This document shows positions 32,465 to 42,504 of a stretch of DNA of 64,000 bases, in pieces. The notes beneath the pieces were generated by a model that worked only from the letters and a program-made list of their open reading frames with translations, did not search any database and had not been told where the DNA came from. This DNA comes from Blepharisma stoltei. Taxonomy: Eukaryota; Ciliophora; Heterotrichea; Heterotrichida; Blepharismidae. The stretch spans positions 248,001-312,000 of the forward strand of contig CAJZBQ010000023.1 in the NCBI GenBank assembly GCA_914767885.1. Reading direction: 5' to 3'. The position numbers and the translations under genes are program-made. Positions within the stretch are counted from its first letter, which is position 1; every line of letters starts with the position of its first letter.

Positions 32465-33520
32465 AGATGGCAATATATTGGCATGATAAAATGCTGCTAT
32501 TTTGTAAGAATTTCTATTAAGCTAAAATATATAAAATATACTTAAAATGTTAAAGGCTAGTCAGTTATTACGATTTATAGAAAATTTCTATGTAATTTCT
32601 AAAGGACTACATCCATCCATAAAGCCATCACACTTGCCTACCAGTTCGCATTTAAAAAAAGCTATTCATTTCATAAGAGTAAAATTTTGCTATGATCGAT
32701 TTGAAAGCTCTGGTGCTTGTCAACTCCAAGATAGATAAGTGCGATGCTATAAGCAAAAATAGACTTTATTACAGCGAATCTGACCAATAGGTATTACAAG
32801 TTTGATTTAGGTCGTGGATTAATGGTTAAACTTTAATAAAAATGAATTTTTAATATTCTATACATGGGGGCATTTCTTTATCCAATTTTTCGATTGCTGC
32901 TTAAACAACTTTCCATAGTTTCATATATTCATTTTTCTAATTTCGTTAATTTCATGTCGAAAATTATTGTAAGCTACTGTTATATCATTCATATATTAAA
33001 ACTATTCTTTCCAAAACTCCTTTGATAGTTTCTTAAACTAGAATTGTGATGGTTTCATATAATATTGTTAGGCCTGCAGCTTAGATCCTAAAAAATAAAT
33101 TTTATTCCAAAGAAAATACATATCCTGTGATTGATCAATTGAAAATTTTCCTTCTTTACTTGCAACTCCGATTTCATAAACTATTGAATTGTAAATATCT
33201 CCGGTTAATACTTTTAAGTGATATAAAAATGAATTTTTACCAACATGAACTATAAGCTAAATCTATCAAATTTATTTTAGCCTTTGGCAAATATTTTTTC
33301 ATGAGAGCAAAATTAATAATATTGATGTGTTTAATATTAACTGAGATAAATCTCAAGAATTGAGTCGATAAATAATGCAAACTGAAACGATTTTCGCCTA
33401 ATGTGATTATCATAACACTATATATTCTATACATTGCTATATAATTATAATTAATCGTATCAAAAGTAAGTGATTAAATTTTAATCAAGCCATCTGCTTA
33501 ATATCTATCTAAGCCTAATG
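32465..33520 (-). other. Spacer with possible coding relic
   Basis: On the minus strand between about 33430 and 32880, pieces such as KNSFLYHLKVLTGDIYNSIV and EIGVASKEGKFSIDQSQDMY are readable but separated by stops that no intron or TA pair resolves. This may be an eroded gene. Nothing else is seen. Confidence 0.3.
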
Positions 33521-33660
33521 TATATAAAGTCTTCACGCTTATTGCGTGCCTTGATTCCTTTTCTCTGCAACTTGAAAAGCTAATGAGTCACCTTAAGGTG
33601 GCAAGTCAACTTGGAGAAGAAAATTTGCATCAAGGCACGCTATAAGCGTTCAGACGCTAT
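33521..33660. mobile_element. Short foldback element in the 5' flank of the dynein gene
   Basis: The left arm ACGCTTATTGCGTGCCTTGA pairs with the inverse of the right arm, which reads ACGCTTATAGCGTGCCTTGA when reversed; CAACTTG and CAAGTTG pair further in. Ends TATA. It sits directly before the ATG at 33665, and extending the coding frame upstream runs into it. Confidence 0.7.
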
Positions 33661-33664
33661 AAAA

Positions 33665-35737
33665 ATGAAAGGCAAAAAAGGTAAAAAAGTAAAAAAATCC
33701 CATGACATCGACGAGTTTATCAGCAAAGAATTCGAGTTAATGAAAAAGAACCGTAAAGCCAAACCCTTATTAAGAGCCAATGAAACTGCTGAGCAGCCTT
33801 CACGCTTAAATCAAATGATTAGACTTAAAGAAAATGAAGACTTGCCGCCTCCTCACCCTCAGCCACAGCCTCGCGAATCTTCAAAAAAATCAGAAATTAA
33901 GCCCAAAGAAAAAGAAGTCAGAGACGAAGAAATATATGAAGAAGATTTCGAGCCCATAGAAGAGGAAGAAATGCCTCCGCCTCCTCCTCCGCCTCCAAGG
34001 CCTAAGAAAGGTGTACGAGATATCACTCCAATCGGCGGAAAGCGCCAATCCTCAACTTCTTCATCATCAAAAATCGACTACTCAATCGAAGACATTAAAA
34101 AAGGAATTGCGCATGAAAATGAAATTGCAAGAAAAAAAGAGGAAGAAGAAGAATCGCCTAGTAGCCGCAGTGGAGTAATTTCACATATAAAATCTGCCCC
34201 AAAACAGATAGAAGAAGTAGAAATTTCTCAAGAAAAAGTCGAAGAGCCTGCTGTGTTAAAAGAAGAAGAGGAAAATAATTTGATTTATAAATTGAGTGAA
34301 TTTGACGTGATGATAGAAAAACTGAATAAAGGGGTGATTCAGAATTCAACAGTTCAGTCGAATAGTGATAATGTAGAAAAAGAAATACAAACTTCAGAAA
34401 TTGAATATCAAAACAAAGAAGCCCAATGGCCTGGAGATATGGGAAAGCTTAATGAAGAAAATATAAAGCCAACAGGGTCTATAAATAAGTTTCTCAGAAA
34501 AGTACTGCCAGCTATGGAAATTTTATTGGAAGAAAACATAACAAATAAAGGAGGAGAAGTAAAACTTAAAGCTCAAGAAAAGCCTGAAACAGAGTATATC
34601 AAGTCTCAGCTTTCTCTTCCAGTACCAACATTTCTGAACACTCGCTTCCCGAACTCTTCTTTTAAAATCACCGATTTAGCATTTTTCCCTCAAAAAAGAA
34701 ACTTCCTGGCAATTGTGTATTCATTAGAAAAATCAGGAAGCTTAATTTTAGTATGGGATGTCCAGCAGCCTCGAAAGCCATCTCGGCTATTGTTATCAGA
34801 TTCTACTGTGTCTACAGTAGTTATTTCAAGAAATAGTGAGCATATTGCAATTGCTGGCACAGATGTAGGCGGGATTTTATTATGAGACTTACGAGAATCA
34901 TCATCTTTTCATGAGATTATTCACATTGACGATAAAAAATACACCCTTAGAAGGCCTACTTATAGCACTGAAGGTGTAGTTGAGAATTCTCACATAGGCT
35001 CTGTACAAAAAATAATAGAATTAGCTGGACCTAAAGGACAAAGTTTTTCCATTGCAAGCTTGGACAACTCAGGGCAGTTAATTTCTTGGAGTATTGCTGA
35101 GCTCCCAATCGCTGATTTGGCAGGATCAGAAATCGATCTAGGACTAAGGGTAGGGGGAAGAGTAAAAATAGTGAAAAGCAATAGCCTAGCAATCCCTAAT
35201 TTATTCAAGCTCCGAGTTGCAAGTGGAAGCGTTTTTGGAATTGACCCAAGTGACAACCAAAAATTCATATATGGAAATTCTGGGAATTTATATCATGGAA
35301 ATAGATTTGGAAACTGGGCAAGTCCTAACAATTTTGAAGGAACAGGGAGCACTCCTACATGTGTTGCATACTCCTCTTCAGAAAATTTTAAACATTTTCT
35401 TGTTGGGTTTAGCTGTGGAAGTATAGCACTTTATGATAAAAATTTTAGTGCGCCTAAAGAAAATTGGGCGCATGTCTGTGGAAGTTTGATAAGGATTGGC
35501 TGGGATCCGAATGGGAAAGAAATTTTTTATTGTATAGATATGAATCAGCAGCTAATGGTTTGGGATTTGAAGAGAAAAAATAATGGGCCGATTTTGACTA
35601 TTAAGCTTAAAGGAGAGTGGCAAGCAATTGACTGGATTTTGCCAGAAAATATAAATCAGGAGCTTATTCTAGCTGCAAGTAATGGAGAAAACGCAAAAGT
35701 CTATTCAATTGCAATAAATTCATCAAATATTAGATAA
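33665..35737 (+). CDS. Dynein-2 intermediate chain 1 (WDR60/DYNC2I1)-like
   Basis: 690 codons, no IES. The N-terminal half is charged and disordered, with EEIYEEDFEPIEEEE and a Pro-rich block, like WDR60. After residue about 330 come WD40-type strands: FKITDLAFFPQKRNFLAIVY, GSLILVWDVQQP, IAGTDVGGILLWDLR (Trp as TGA at 34883), IASLDNSGQLISWSI, FLVGFSCGSIALYDKNF, QQLMVWDLKR. This order fits the dynein-2 intermediate chain that carries retrograde intraflagellar transport. The start is set at ATG 33665 because the longer frame from 33611 lies within a foldback element. An axonemal intermediate chain is a less likely alternative. Confidence 0.68.
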
Positions 35738-35825
35738 TAATTTTAAATAGGATATCTTAATAAGGTTATCACAATGGTATAGCCTCGTAATTATGTAATA
35801 GAGCAGGTATAAATTAAATAAATTA

Positions 35826-36425
35826 ATGAAACCTCTGAAATCTGATCTAAACTACACCCAAACCCTTATCCGAAATCTTATTTCTGACAACAAAAGCTTG
35901 CATGAAGACGTTGAAGATTTTCGAGTCGTCCTAGAAGCAGTCGCAGACAAGCTAAAAGATCTTAAAAAGGAACTCGATAATGAAAAAATTCGCGGCCAAA
36001 AGGTTGATTTTTTAGAAGAACAAATAAGCCAGGAAAGAAAAAAAGGCGACTCTTTGGCTGAGTCAAATTTTCGGCTAAAAGAAAGATATTTAAGCATGCT
36101 TGAAGTGATGAGACAGGCAGCTTTTGAGATCTCTGAACAAGATAAAGAGGATCAGCTTGTAATTGACCATTTAATAAGAGAAAATAAACATTTGAGAGAG
36201 ATGTTGGGGATTTCAAGGCTGGATGAGTCAGCTATGAAAGAAATTGATGAAGCTCTTTTAATGGAAGAAGAAGGGCTAGTTTCTATGAATCAGCAAGAGT
36301 ATCAAACCATAATTGCAGAATTTGTGAAGAAGAAACAAAAAAAAGAAGAAAACTTGTTGCTGCCGCCAAAACCGACGAAAAAATCGTATTTATTAGCCCC
36401 AAAGCAAGAGTCAAATCCTCAATAA
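35826..36425 (+). CDS. SIKE/FGFR1OP2-family coiled-coil protein
   Basis: 199 codons. Almost fully coiled coil, with ESNFRLKERYLSMLEVMRQ and the family-typical end of the core, LIRENKHLREMLGISRLDES. SIKE1 and FGFR1OP2 are STRIPAK-complex components in animals. The C-terminal 45 residues are basic and Pro-containing. It lies 90 bp downstream of the dynein gene on the same strand. The match rests on a short motif. Confidence 0.65.
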   Translation: MKPLKSDLNYTQTLIRNLISDNKSLHEDVEDFRVVLEAVADKLKDLKKELDNEKIRGQKVDFLEEQISQERKKGDSLAESNFRLKERYLSMLEVMRQAAFEISEQDKEDQLVIDHLIRENKHLREMLGISRLDESAMKEIDEALLMEEEGLVSMNQQEYQTIIAEFVKKKQKKEENLLLPPKPTKKSYLLAPKQESNPQ

Positions 36426-36589
36426 TGCTAATGCTGTTATTAATATATAGTTTGGCTGATCATGATACCCTGAATCCTCTTATCCATGTTATGAGAATTT
36501 TTTAGTTTTTCTACTATTTTTTAAATCGCTACAAAATTTAACTAATTTTCAATTATTATTTCATAAATGAATTGACTGCTTAAAGGTGA

Positions 36590-37725
36590 TATAGCCCAAG
36601 CTCTCTTCTTGCTTGAACTTTCTGGTCTTTTCCAACCGGAAAGAGGGAGTTTGATAAGTCATCTAATGTTGGTTTTACCAAATCCCCAAATAGCAGAGCC
36701 TCTTGTTGCAATACTTTTAAAAAATAGAATAAAATAAGTTCGCTGAACTCTACTCCCAGGCGGCCAATTTCACTGGATATATAAAATTGGATTCAGCGCA
36801 GGTGGATTAATGTGAGAATACTCCAGTCCCACATAAAAAAAGTTTAGAGAAAATCCAGTAAAATGATATCTGTCAAAACACACAAGAGATTGCAGTCAGA
36901 AACAAATCTTTATACACTTCGATGTGTGCTTGAATAGACCAATAATTTCAAGGATCAATATTAAGAAGTAATAAATTATCCTCTGGAGATGCGGTGATTA
37001 CATTTACTGCTGGAGGATTTATGAGGAATTAATCAAAAGAAGCTTCATCAAATTAAAGGACAATGAAAGAACACTTATAATACCCTTAGGCGATTCGTCA
37101 TAAATAGGGAGATAACCTATGCAAGATATAAAATAAGGATTATCTTAACCAGCATGCATCGTGATAGAATAGGTCATTGAATTATTAAATTTACAATGTA
37201 AGGTGGTAGAAGTCATAATGGAGAACTCAATTTTCTCAAATAAGCAAGTTATTACAGTGACTTTGTTGCAGAATCCAGGTACAGCTTGTAATGTAAATTT
37301 CAATCACAAGAAAAGGCCATAACTTCACCCCAATAAATTAGAAATTGGGAAGAAATGCATATACCTCAGACATTTAGAAACTATGTCTTGCTAAATTTGT
37401 GAGCACGCTGGGCATAATGCAGAGGGACATGAACGAATACAAAAATGAGATAAAACAGAAAATCAAAAAAGTTGAGAAAACTATAAGAAATGAAGAGGGA
37501 ATCGATCATTCAGTTAGTAACGAAGACAAAACTAAAAATTTGCAAAGGACAGCCTCCTAGAAGGAATAATAATTTTAATCTTTAATCTAGTTGTGGGATT
37601 CTAACGTTTGGGGAGCTGGTAAAACCAATATAGCCCGTTCCCGGCTATATTAATTGGTTTGGCAACTCCCTCTTTCCTGCTAGGAAAGATGGTAAACCCT
37701 GAGCAAAAATGGTGCTCGGGCTATA
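36590..37725. mobile_element. Long TATAG-class element (1.14 kb), possibly once coding
   Basis: Left end TATAGCCCAAGCTC and reversed right end TATAGCCCGAGCAC. The arms stay alignable for about 100 bp, sharing GGAAAGAGGGAGTT and TTGGTTTTACC. TA flanks. Inside, 37416-37560 is an open frame (MQRDMNEYKNEIKQKIKKVE) with no recognisable transposase motif. A 21-bp hairpin (37629-37649) has inserted into the right arm. Confidence 0.7.
37629..37649. mobile_element. Minimal hairpin insertion inside the long TATAG element
   Basis: TATAGCCCGTTCCCGGCTAT(A) is almost self-complementary and equals the terminal 21 bp of the element at 8097-8326. The left arm of the host element lacks it at the matching position, so it is an insertion at TA. 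Confidence 0.65.
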
Positions 37726-37813
37726 ACCATTAAATTATTTATTTATTATTTCATAAATATATCTTTAGAAATATTATATATTATAATTAATGATTTTTAT
37801 AGCTTTATAATTA

Positions 37814-39088
37814 TTATTTTTGATATTTAGATCCTAATAGCGCAAAATAATCATCAATAAACTGTCTTAAATCTTCTGGATTTTCCACAAAATGATCAAC
37901 TGAAACTGTGCCTTTATAGTTTGGCTTAAAAATAGGCTCGAGCTCAACTTCAGGATTTTCTGGCGGAATTGGAGAAGTCTGGCAAGACCTCGACTTTTCT
38001 CTTGACCCTTTTGTCAAATCTTCATAATTTTCATTAGTCTCCAATTTCAATTTGCTTTCACTCAATTCTAATATAAATTTCAAAGCAATTTTCATGCTTG
38101 TAAAAGTTCATCTAAACTCTACATTATCTCTATGATCAATTCTTGGAGGATACCTAAACCTCTTAATATAATAATAATTGCTAAAAAGCTTAGGGGTTTT
38201 AGACTTCAAAACAACATATACAAACATAGGCAAAGACTCATCAGCGCCATGAGCCACGCTTCCTTCATTAATGCTTGATATAATTTCTATATAGAGCCCT
38301 ACTGTTAATAATTCTAAAACAATTTGAAATACATACCAACTTATCTCGTGGTGAGGTGTATTTATTGATATTTTGTATTTCTATCTGATATAAAACATAC
38401 GTTCAATTGCTGGGGTAAAAATTATTTCTTTATCTGGTGGGATTTGGATGTCTAAGTGTCTTGGTTTTATAAATTCAAATGAATTGAAAGCTAGCATGAG
38501 CTGCTCGTCTAAGTTTCTTTCAAGAGGTTCTGTTTCGAATAGAATCCTGAATAAATTTTACTTGTATTTTTCTCTTGTTATTATGTACTCTAATGCTTCA
38601 GAACTTTCATCAATTTCACTTCAATCAGAGCCTCGCCAGCAAGAGTAGTTTCCTAGCTGTTTTTCAAACTGCTCTACTAGAGCATGGATTCTGGCACTTT
38701 TTTCAGATCTTGGAAGATCAGGGGTGAGACGGTATTCGAGGAAGCTGGATATGGAATACTAGAGGATTTGGTCTAAATCCTCAGTGAATAAATTTTTTAA
38801 TTTAAAAATCAATTTGTGAATATTTTAAAGTAAATATAATTCAAATAGAAAATTTATGTCTTAAAATACAAGCTGTTTAAGATTTAATAGAATTAGCTAG
38901 AGATTTCATTTTAATAGTGCGTATTTAAAAGATGTTTATATTAAAAAAAAATTTTACACGATGGCCAAAAATAGGGATTTTTAAAACAATTTTTGTTTGC
39001 TAGCAAAAATGGGGAGTAAGAGTTTTTTAGATGAAGGATGCTGGAGTTTTTCTTTAAAAGAATTTATGTTAATTCCACGATCTCCCAT
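37814..39088 (-). CDS. VPS9-domain protein (Rab5-type guanine nucleotide exchange factor)
   Basis: Removing a decayed MITE (38777-39019) and four introns (38745-38759, 15 nt; 38547-38561, 15; 38381-38400, 20; 38287-38302, 16) gives 321 codons. Start MGDRGINI. The VPS9 core is clear: LDEQLMLAFNSFEFIKPRHL, DKEIIFTPAIEQIQNINKYT, SPRDKLVCISNC, then HGADESLPMFVYVVLKS and PKLFSNYYYIKRF. The Asp and Tyr of the D-E-x-L-P and NKY-x-SPRDKL motifs used for Rab binding are present. VPS9 proteins activate Rab5-type GTPases on early endosomes. The C-terminal 90 residues are unrecognised. Confidence 0.85.
38777..39019 (-). mobile_element. Decayed CTCCCCC-class MITE acting as IES in the VPS9 gene
   Basis: TAA at 38774-38776 and 39017-39019. 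The right end reads GGGGAG next to TAA, and the interior keeps TTTAATAGAATTAGCTAGAG and AAAATTTATGTCTTAAAATA of family 1. Removal joins SSKKLL to DQILYFLEYR and restores the only Met-initiated frame. Confidence 0.78.
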
Positions 39089-39223
39089 TTATATAAATAT
39101 AAATTGGCTGATGTTATTTTGCTTGTCAATAGCTTGAATAGCAAAACATCTATAACACTTTGGAATAAGTACTATTTTGCAGTTTTATATATCAGATATC
39201 AAAAAATGCTTTAAATATTTTTA

Positions 39224-39558
39224 CTCCTGCCCTCCGTGATTGAACAAAACCATTAGAAAAATCCCTATTTTTTGCCCAAAAACCCACCCTCCGTGAGTGA
39301 ACAAAACTTTTATTAATAGAAAAATTTTTTATGAGAAAAATTTTTGATATATATAATTGATGACCATTATCATGAAATCTCGAGCTAATTCTGTTTAATT
39401 TTAAACAAATTGCGTTTTTAAAACATAAATTTTACAAATTAAACTAATATTTGTCTTCCGAATTTCGAGAAGCGGGTATATATAAATTTTAAAAAAAAAA
39501 AATTAACCCCCCTAGGGTGAGTGAACAAAATTTTTTTGTTCACTCAAGGAGGGGGGAG
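39224..39558 (+). mobile_element. CTCCCCC-class MITE, family 1, intergenic full copy
   Basis: TSD TTA (39221-39223, 39559-39561). Left tandem pair: CCTCCGTGATTGAACAAAA and, after about 45 bp, CCTCCGTGAGTGAACAAAA. The right hairpin pair has TGAGTGAACAAAA facing TTTTGTTCACTCA. The interior matches the other family-1 copies. Orientation is set by tandem end first. Confidence 0.92.
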
Positions 39559-39687
39559 TTAGCAAGATCTGCTGACTGATTAAGATGGCCATACATGCAT
39601 GTATTTTACTATTTCTGAGGTGAATTTGATGAATACCATATCAATTAGACCAAAAATACCTTTTCTATTCAAATTATATAAGATACA

Positions 39688-39912
39688 TAGCAGTTGCCCG
39701 ATGATGGCGCTCAATGTGCCATCATCGGGCAACACCAGACAAGGGTCCACAGTGGAAATGGATTCCACGTGTGGAGCCCTTTTTAACACGTGGAGAATCC
39801 TCATTTCCACGAGCCAAAAAGGGCTCCACACGTGGAACCCATTTCACGTGTGGACCTTTATTTGGTGTTACCCGATGATGGCGCATTTAGCGCCATCATC
39901 GGGCAACTGCTA
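39688..39912. mobile_element. Foldback element related to 20572-20806
   Basis: Outer arms TAGCAGTTGCCCGATGATGG and inverse. Inner arms are built from GGGTCCAC..GTGGA and CCACGTGTGGAGCCCTTTT with inverses. TA flanks. Same layout as the 20572 element with diverged inner arms and no B-box match. Confidence 0.85.
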
Positions 39913-40427
39913 TAGATTTTTATTTTATACTTTATTCAATTAAATGAGTAAAAATTAAGGCAGATCTTATATTTTTGTCCTTTAATTTAGTCATGAAGCT
40001 ACGTTTATTTTCTTATTTATAGCTCTTCTTGAATAAATGTCATCTCTTTAGCGATTTTCTGCTGAAAAAATAAATTATCGTTATTTTCTTAAATTTTATT
40101 ATACCGAAAAATGTTATTTCCTTATCCGACCTCCATTTTATTACATCTTAACTTCGCTTTTTCTTATTTTACCCCTTATCCATACAATTTTTTGTTCTCT
40201 TATATAGATTTGTTACTTTTTGATAATTTATCATAACCCTTAAAGCTTTCCAGCACCGATTGGTAGCATTGATTTGTCAAGCCAAAGGGTTTGCGCTCTT
40301 ATTCAAATATTTTTAACCATTGTAGCGTTTTAAGAATTAATCTCTTACTCATAAGCTTTCTTAAATGTTTTTTAACTACCTTTAAAATTCCAAGTAATAT
40401 AAAGTAGATAAATATGAAATAATAAAA
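39913..40427. other. Intergenic spacer
   Basis: AT-rich upstream region of the small Cys-tailed gene. No supported motif. Confidence 0.4.
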
Positions 40428-41207
40428 ATGACAGAGAGTAACGTTGATACAATATTATCTCGAATATCAGAAGTCTCTGAGCAGTGGGAATCAAGTGAAG
40501 GACCATCTCCATGCCATAATAATTTTCGCTTTAGCAAAAAATCAGTCCCTACTATGAGAGAGGCTCTCTGGTTGATCCAAGATAATTTAAGATTGGCTTA
40601 AAATTCCAGTCTCTAAGAATTATTTCTGTCTTTTGGCATCTCATGGATAGCTTTGCGCTGGTACTAAGGGCTATCCTCACCTATGGCCTTTTACTTCTGA
40701 TGCCACCAAAAAAATTGATGACGTAGAAAATCTCTGGGGAGAATGCCTTACTGTCTTTTAGGTCTTACGAAACCCTCAAACTCCAAAAGAGAGTGGAGTA
40801 TAGCTAAATCGCCCTTTGCCTTCTAACTGAGCTGCATCACAGGATCAGTAATACTCCCATGAAGCGCTAATGGACATTATTCCAGTAGCACATCTGCAAA
40901 CCAGGATACAAAGGTTGAGGGTTAGATCCTGACCATAAAACCCACCCGGAGAACTGAGTAATGTGCTCTTCTCCTCTAGGTTCGGATCAACTCACTGATC
41001 ATCAAGCCATGACACCATTTAAATAATTTTTTAATCCAAGAAGAAAACGAAAATGAACTGCATAGCCCTAACCCTTCCAAAAAGATAACAGTAGATTCAG
41101 CTGAAGAATCCCCAAACGACGAAAAGAATGCTGAAATTAATTTGAAAGAATTTGAGTCTAAATTGGTAGGAAAAGACAAATGTTCATGTGCTTGCACACT
41201 ATTTTAA
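40428..41207 (+). CDS. Small acidic protein with Cys-rich C terminus, split by one IES
   Basis: 115 codons after removing 40590-41021. MTESNVDTILSRISEVSEQW and SVPTMREALWLIQDNL precede the junction, then NNFLIQEENENELHSPNPSK and a polar stretch, ending KDKCSCACTLF. The terminal CSCAC cluster suggests palmitoylation and membrane anchoring. No known family. Both halves share codon character and the joined frame is exact. Confidence 0.65.
40590..41021. other. TA-bounded IES (432 bp), GC-rich
   Basis: TA at 40588-40589 and 41020-41021. Removal joins IQDNL to NNFLIQ. The interior is clearly GC-richer than the gene and reminiscent of SINE-like DNA, but no tail or long target duplication was found. 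Confidence 0.7.
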
Positions 41208-41880
41208 TACTAAATTTTAATTGTAACCTATTAATTACAAAAATTTAAGACTTTACCAGTTTTATCGTATAAGGATGGATGAGAGAATATAACAATTCTT
41301 AATTACAAATTATATGTAGAAAAATTATAATAAACAACAAAAAAAATGAAATTTTGGCTTTCTTTATAATCAAAAAAAAACTTACAAGCGTTTTTGGTGT
41401 ATTTAGAGATTTTATTCTTTGCATTATATTTAAGGGATTTTTCAAAAATTTTAATTATTGAAAAAGAAGTCCTTGAAAAGCTAATTGGGAGGAGCATGTA
41501 CTTACAAGCCTCAAACAGATATTTAGGATGTAATGCAATTTTTTGACTCTAATTAGAAAATTAAGGATATTTTTATAAACCTATTTAGATGGAAAACCAG
41601 GTCGAACTTTAAAAATTAGCATTATTGCTTAATTATTTAGCTGATATTATAGTCTACAGCCAAAATTTCTAAAGCTCAAACTTAATTTAGTAAATTAAAT
41701 AATAAAATTTGTGTATTAAAAACTAATTAATTTATCTGTTTTGAATATAAACAATAAAAAAATGGAAAAGCATATTTCAATCTTGGTATTTTATGAGGAT
41801 CCCTATTAAAATTTAATCTTTTAAGGAGTTTGCTAATATTAATATCTTTGAGTTTTTATTCTTCACAGTTTTCCAGAATT
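41208..41880. other. Intergenic spacer
   Basis: AT-rich. A 64-codon minus-strand frame near 41303-41497 has no support and is left out. Confidence 0.4.
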
Positions 41881-42365
41881 ATTAAAATGGCGTGATCTGA
41901 CGTGGACTCCTGGTGACCTGTGAGTTGATCCAGGCCCAGGAAAGGCGAGCCACATGGCGATAGTTCTCCGGGGTGGGTTTTTTGACTTGGGGCTGACCCT
42001 TGTCCTTTTTTCCTTACCTACGAGCTAACCCTACTGGCACAAAGTCCCGATACCACTCCATGAGAGCATTATCGAACCTGTGATACGGTTCTGACAGGTC
42101 ATGGAGAAGGCAGAAGGCGATTCCCCTATACTCTGAACCCTGTCAGAGGTTAAAGGAGTTTTCTGCTGAGATTCGGAGACCCTGACCGGGTGGGGTGGCT
42201 TCCCCGAAGACCTTCGACGTCACCATTTTTTGGTGACGTCAGAAAGGAAAAAAGGTGGTGTGAGGATAGCGCTTAGCGGCACCGCGAAGTTATCCGTGGG
42301 ACGGCGAGGGGCTGAAATAATCCCTTAAGACCCGCTATAACATATTTCTAATCTAATCTAATCAT
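41881..42365 (+). mobile_element. SINE-like element 2
   Basis: About 485 bp, GC-rich. 5' end ATTAAAATGGCGTGATC; 3' end with (TAATC)n tail. Imperfect target duplication AGTTTTCC.GAAT at 41867-41880 and 42366-42377. It contains paired strings ACGTCACCATTT and GTGACGTC near 42220-42240. Noncoding. Confidence 0.82.
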
Positions 42366-42504
42366 AGTTTTCCGAATCCTAAATTAAAATGTAAATTGCT
42401 CTGTCTGCTTTGTCTAGATTTTGATCTAAATGATTTTCTTATGACTAGGTAAGCTGAAATTAAACTCTTCAGAGATTTTTAATTTATCTAAATCAATTAT
42501 ATTA

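Noticed and set aside
34158-36216. Minus-strand frames under the dynein and coiled-coil genes
   Set aside because: Shadow frames opposite clear coding sequence.
37416-37560. Transposase fragment in the 1.14-kb element
   Set aside because: The frame is a charged coiled coil with no catalytic motif; kept only as an unknown open frame.
41303-41497. Minus-strand frame of 64 codons
   Set aside because: AT-rich chance frame, no homology or context.
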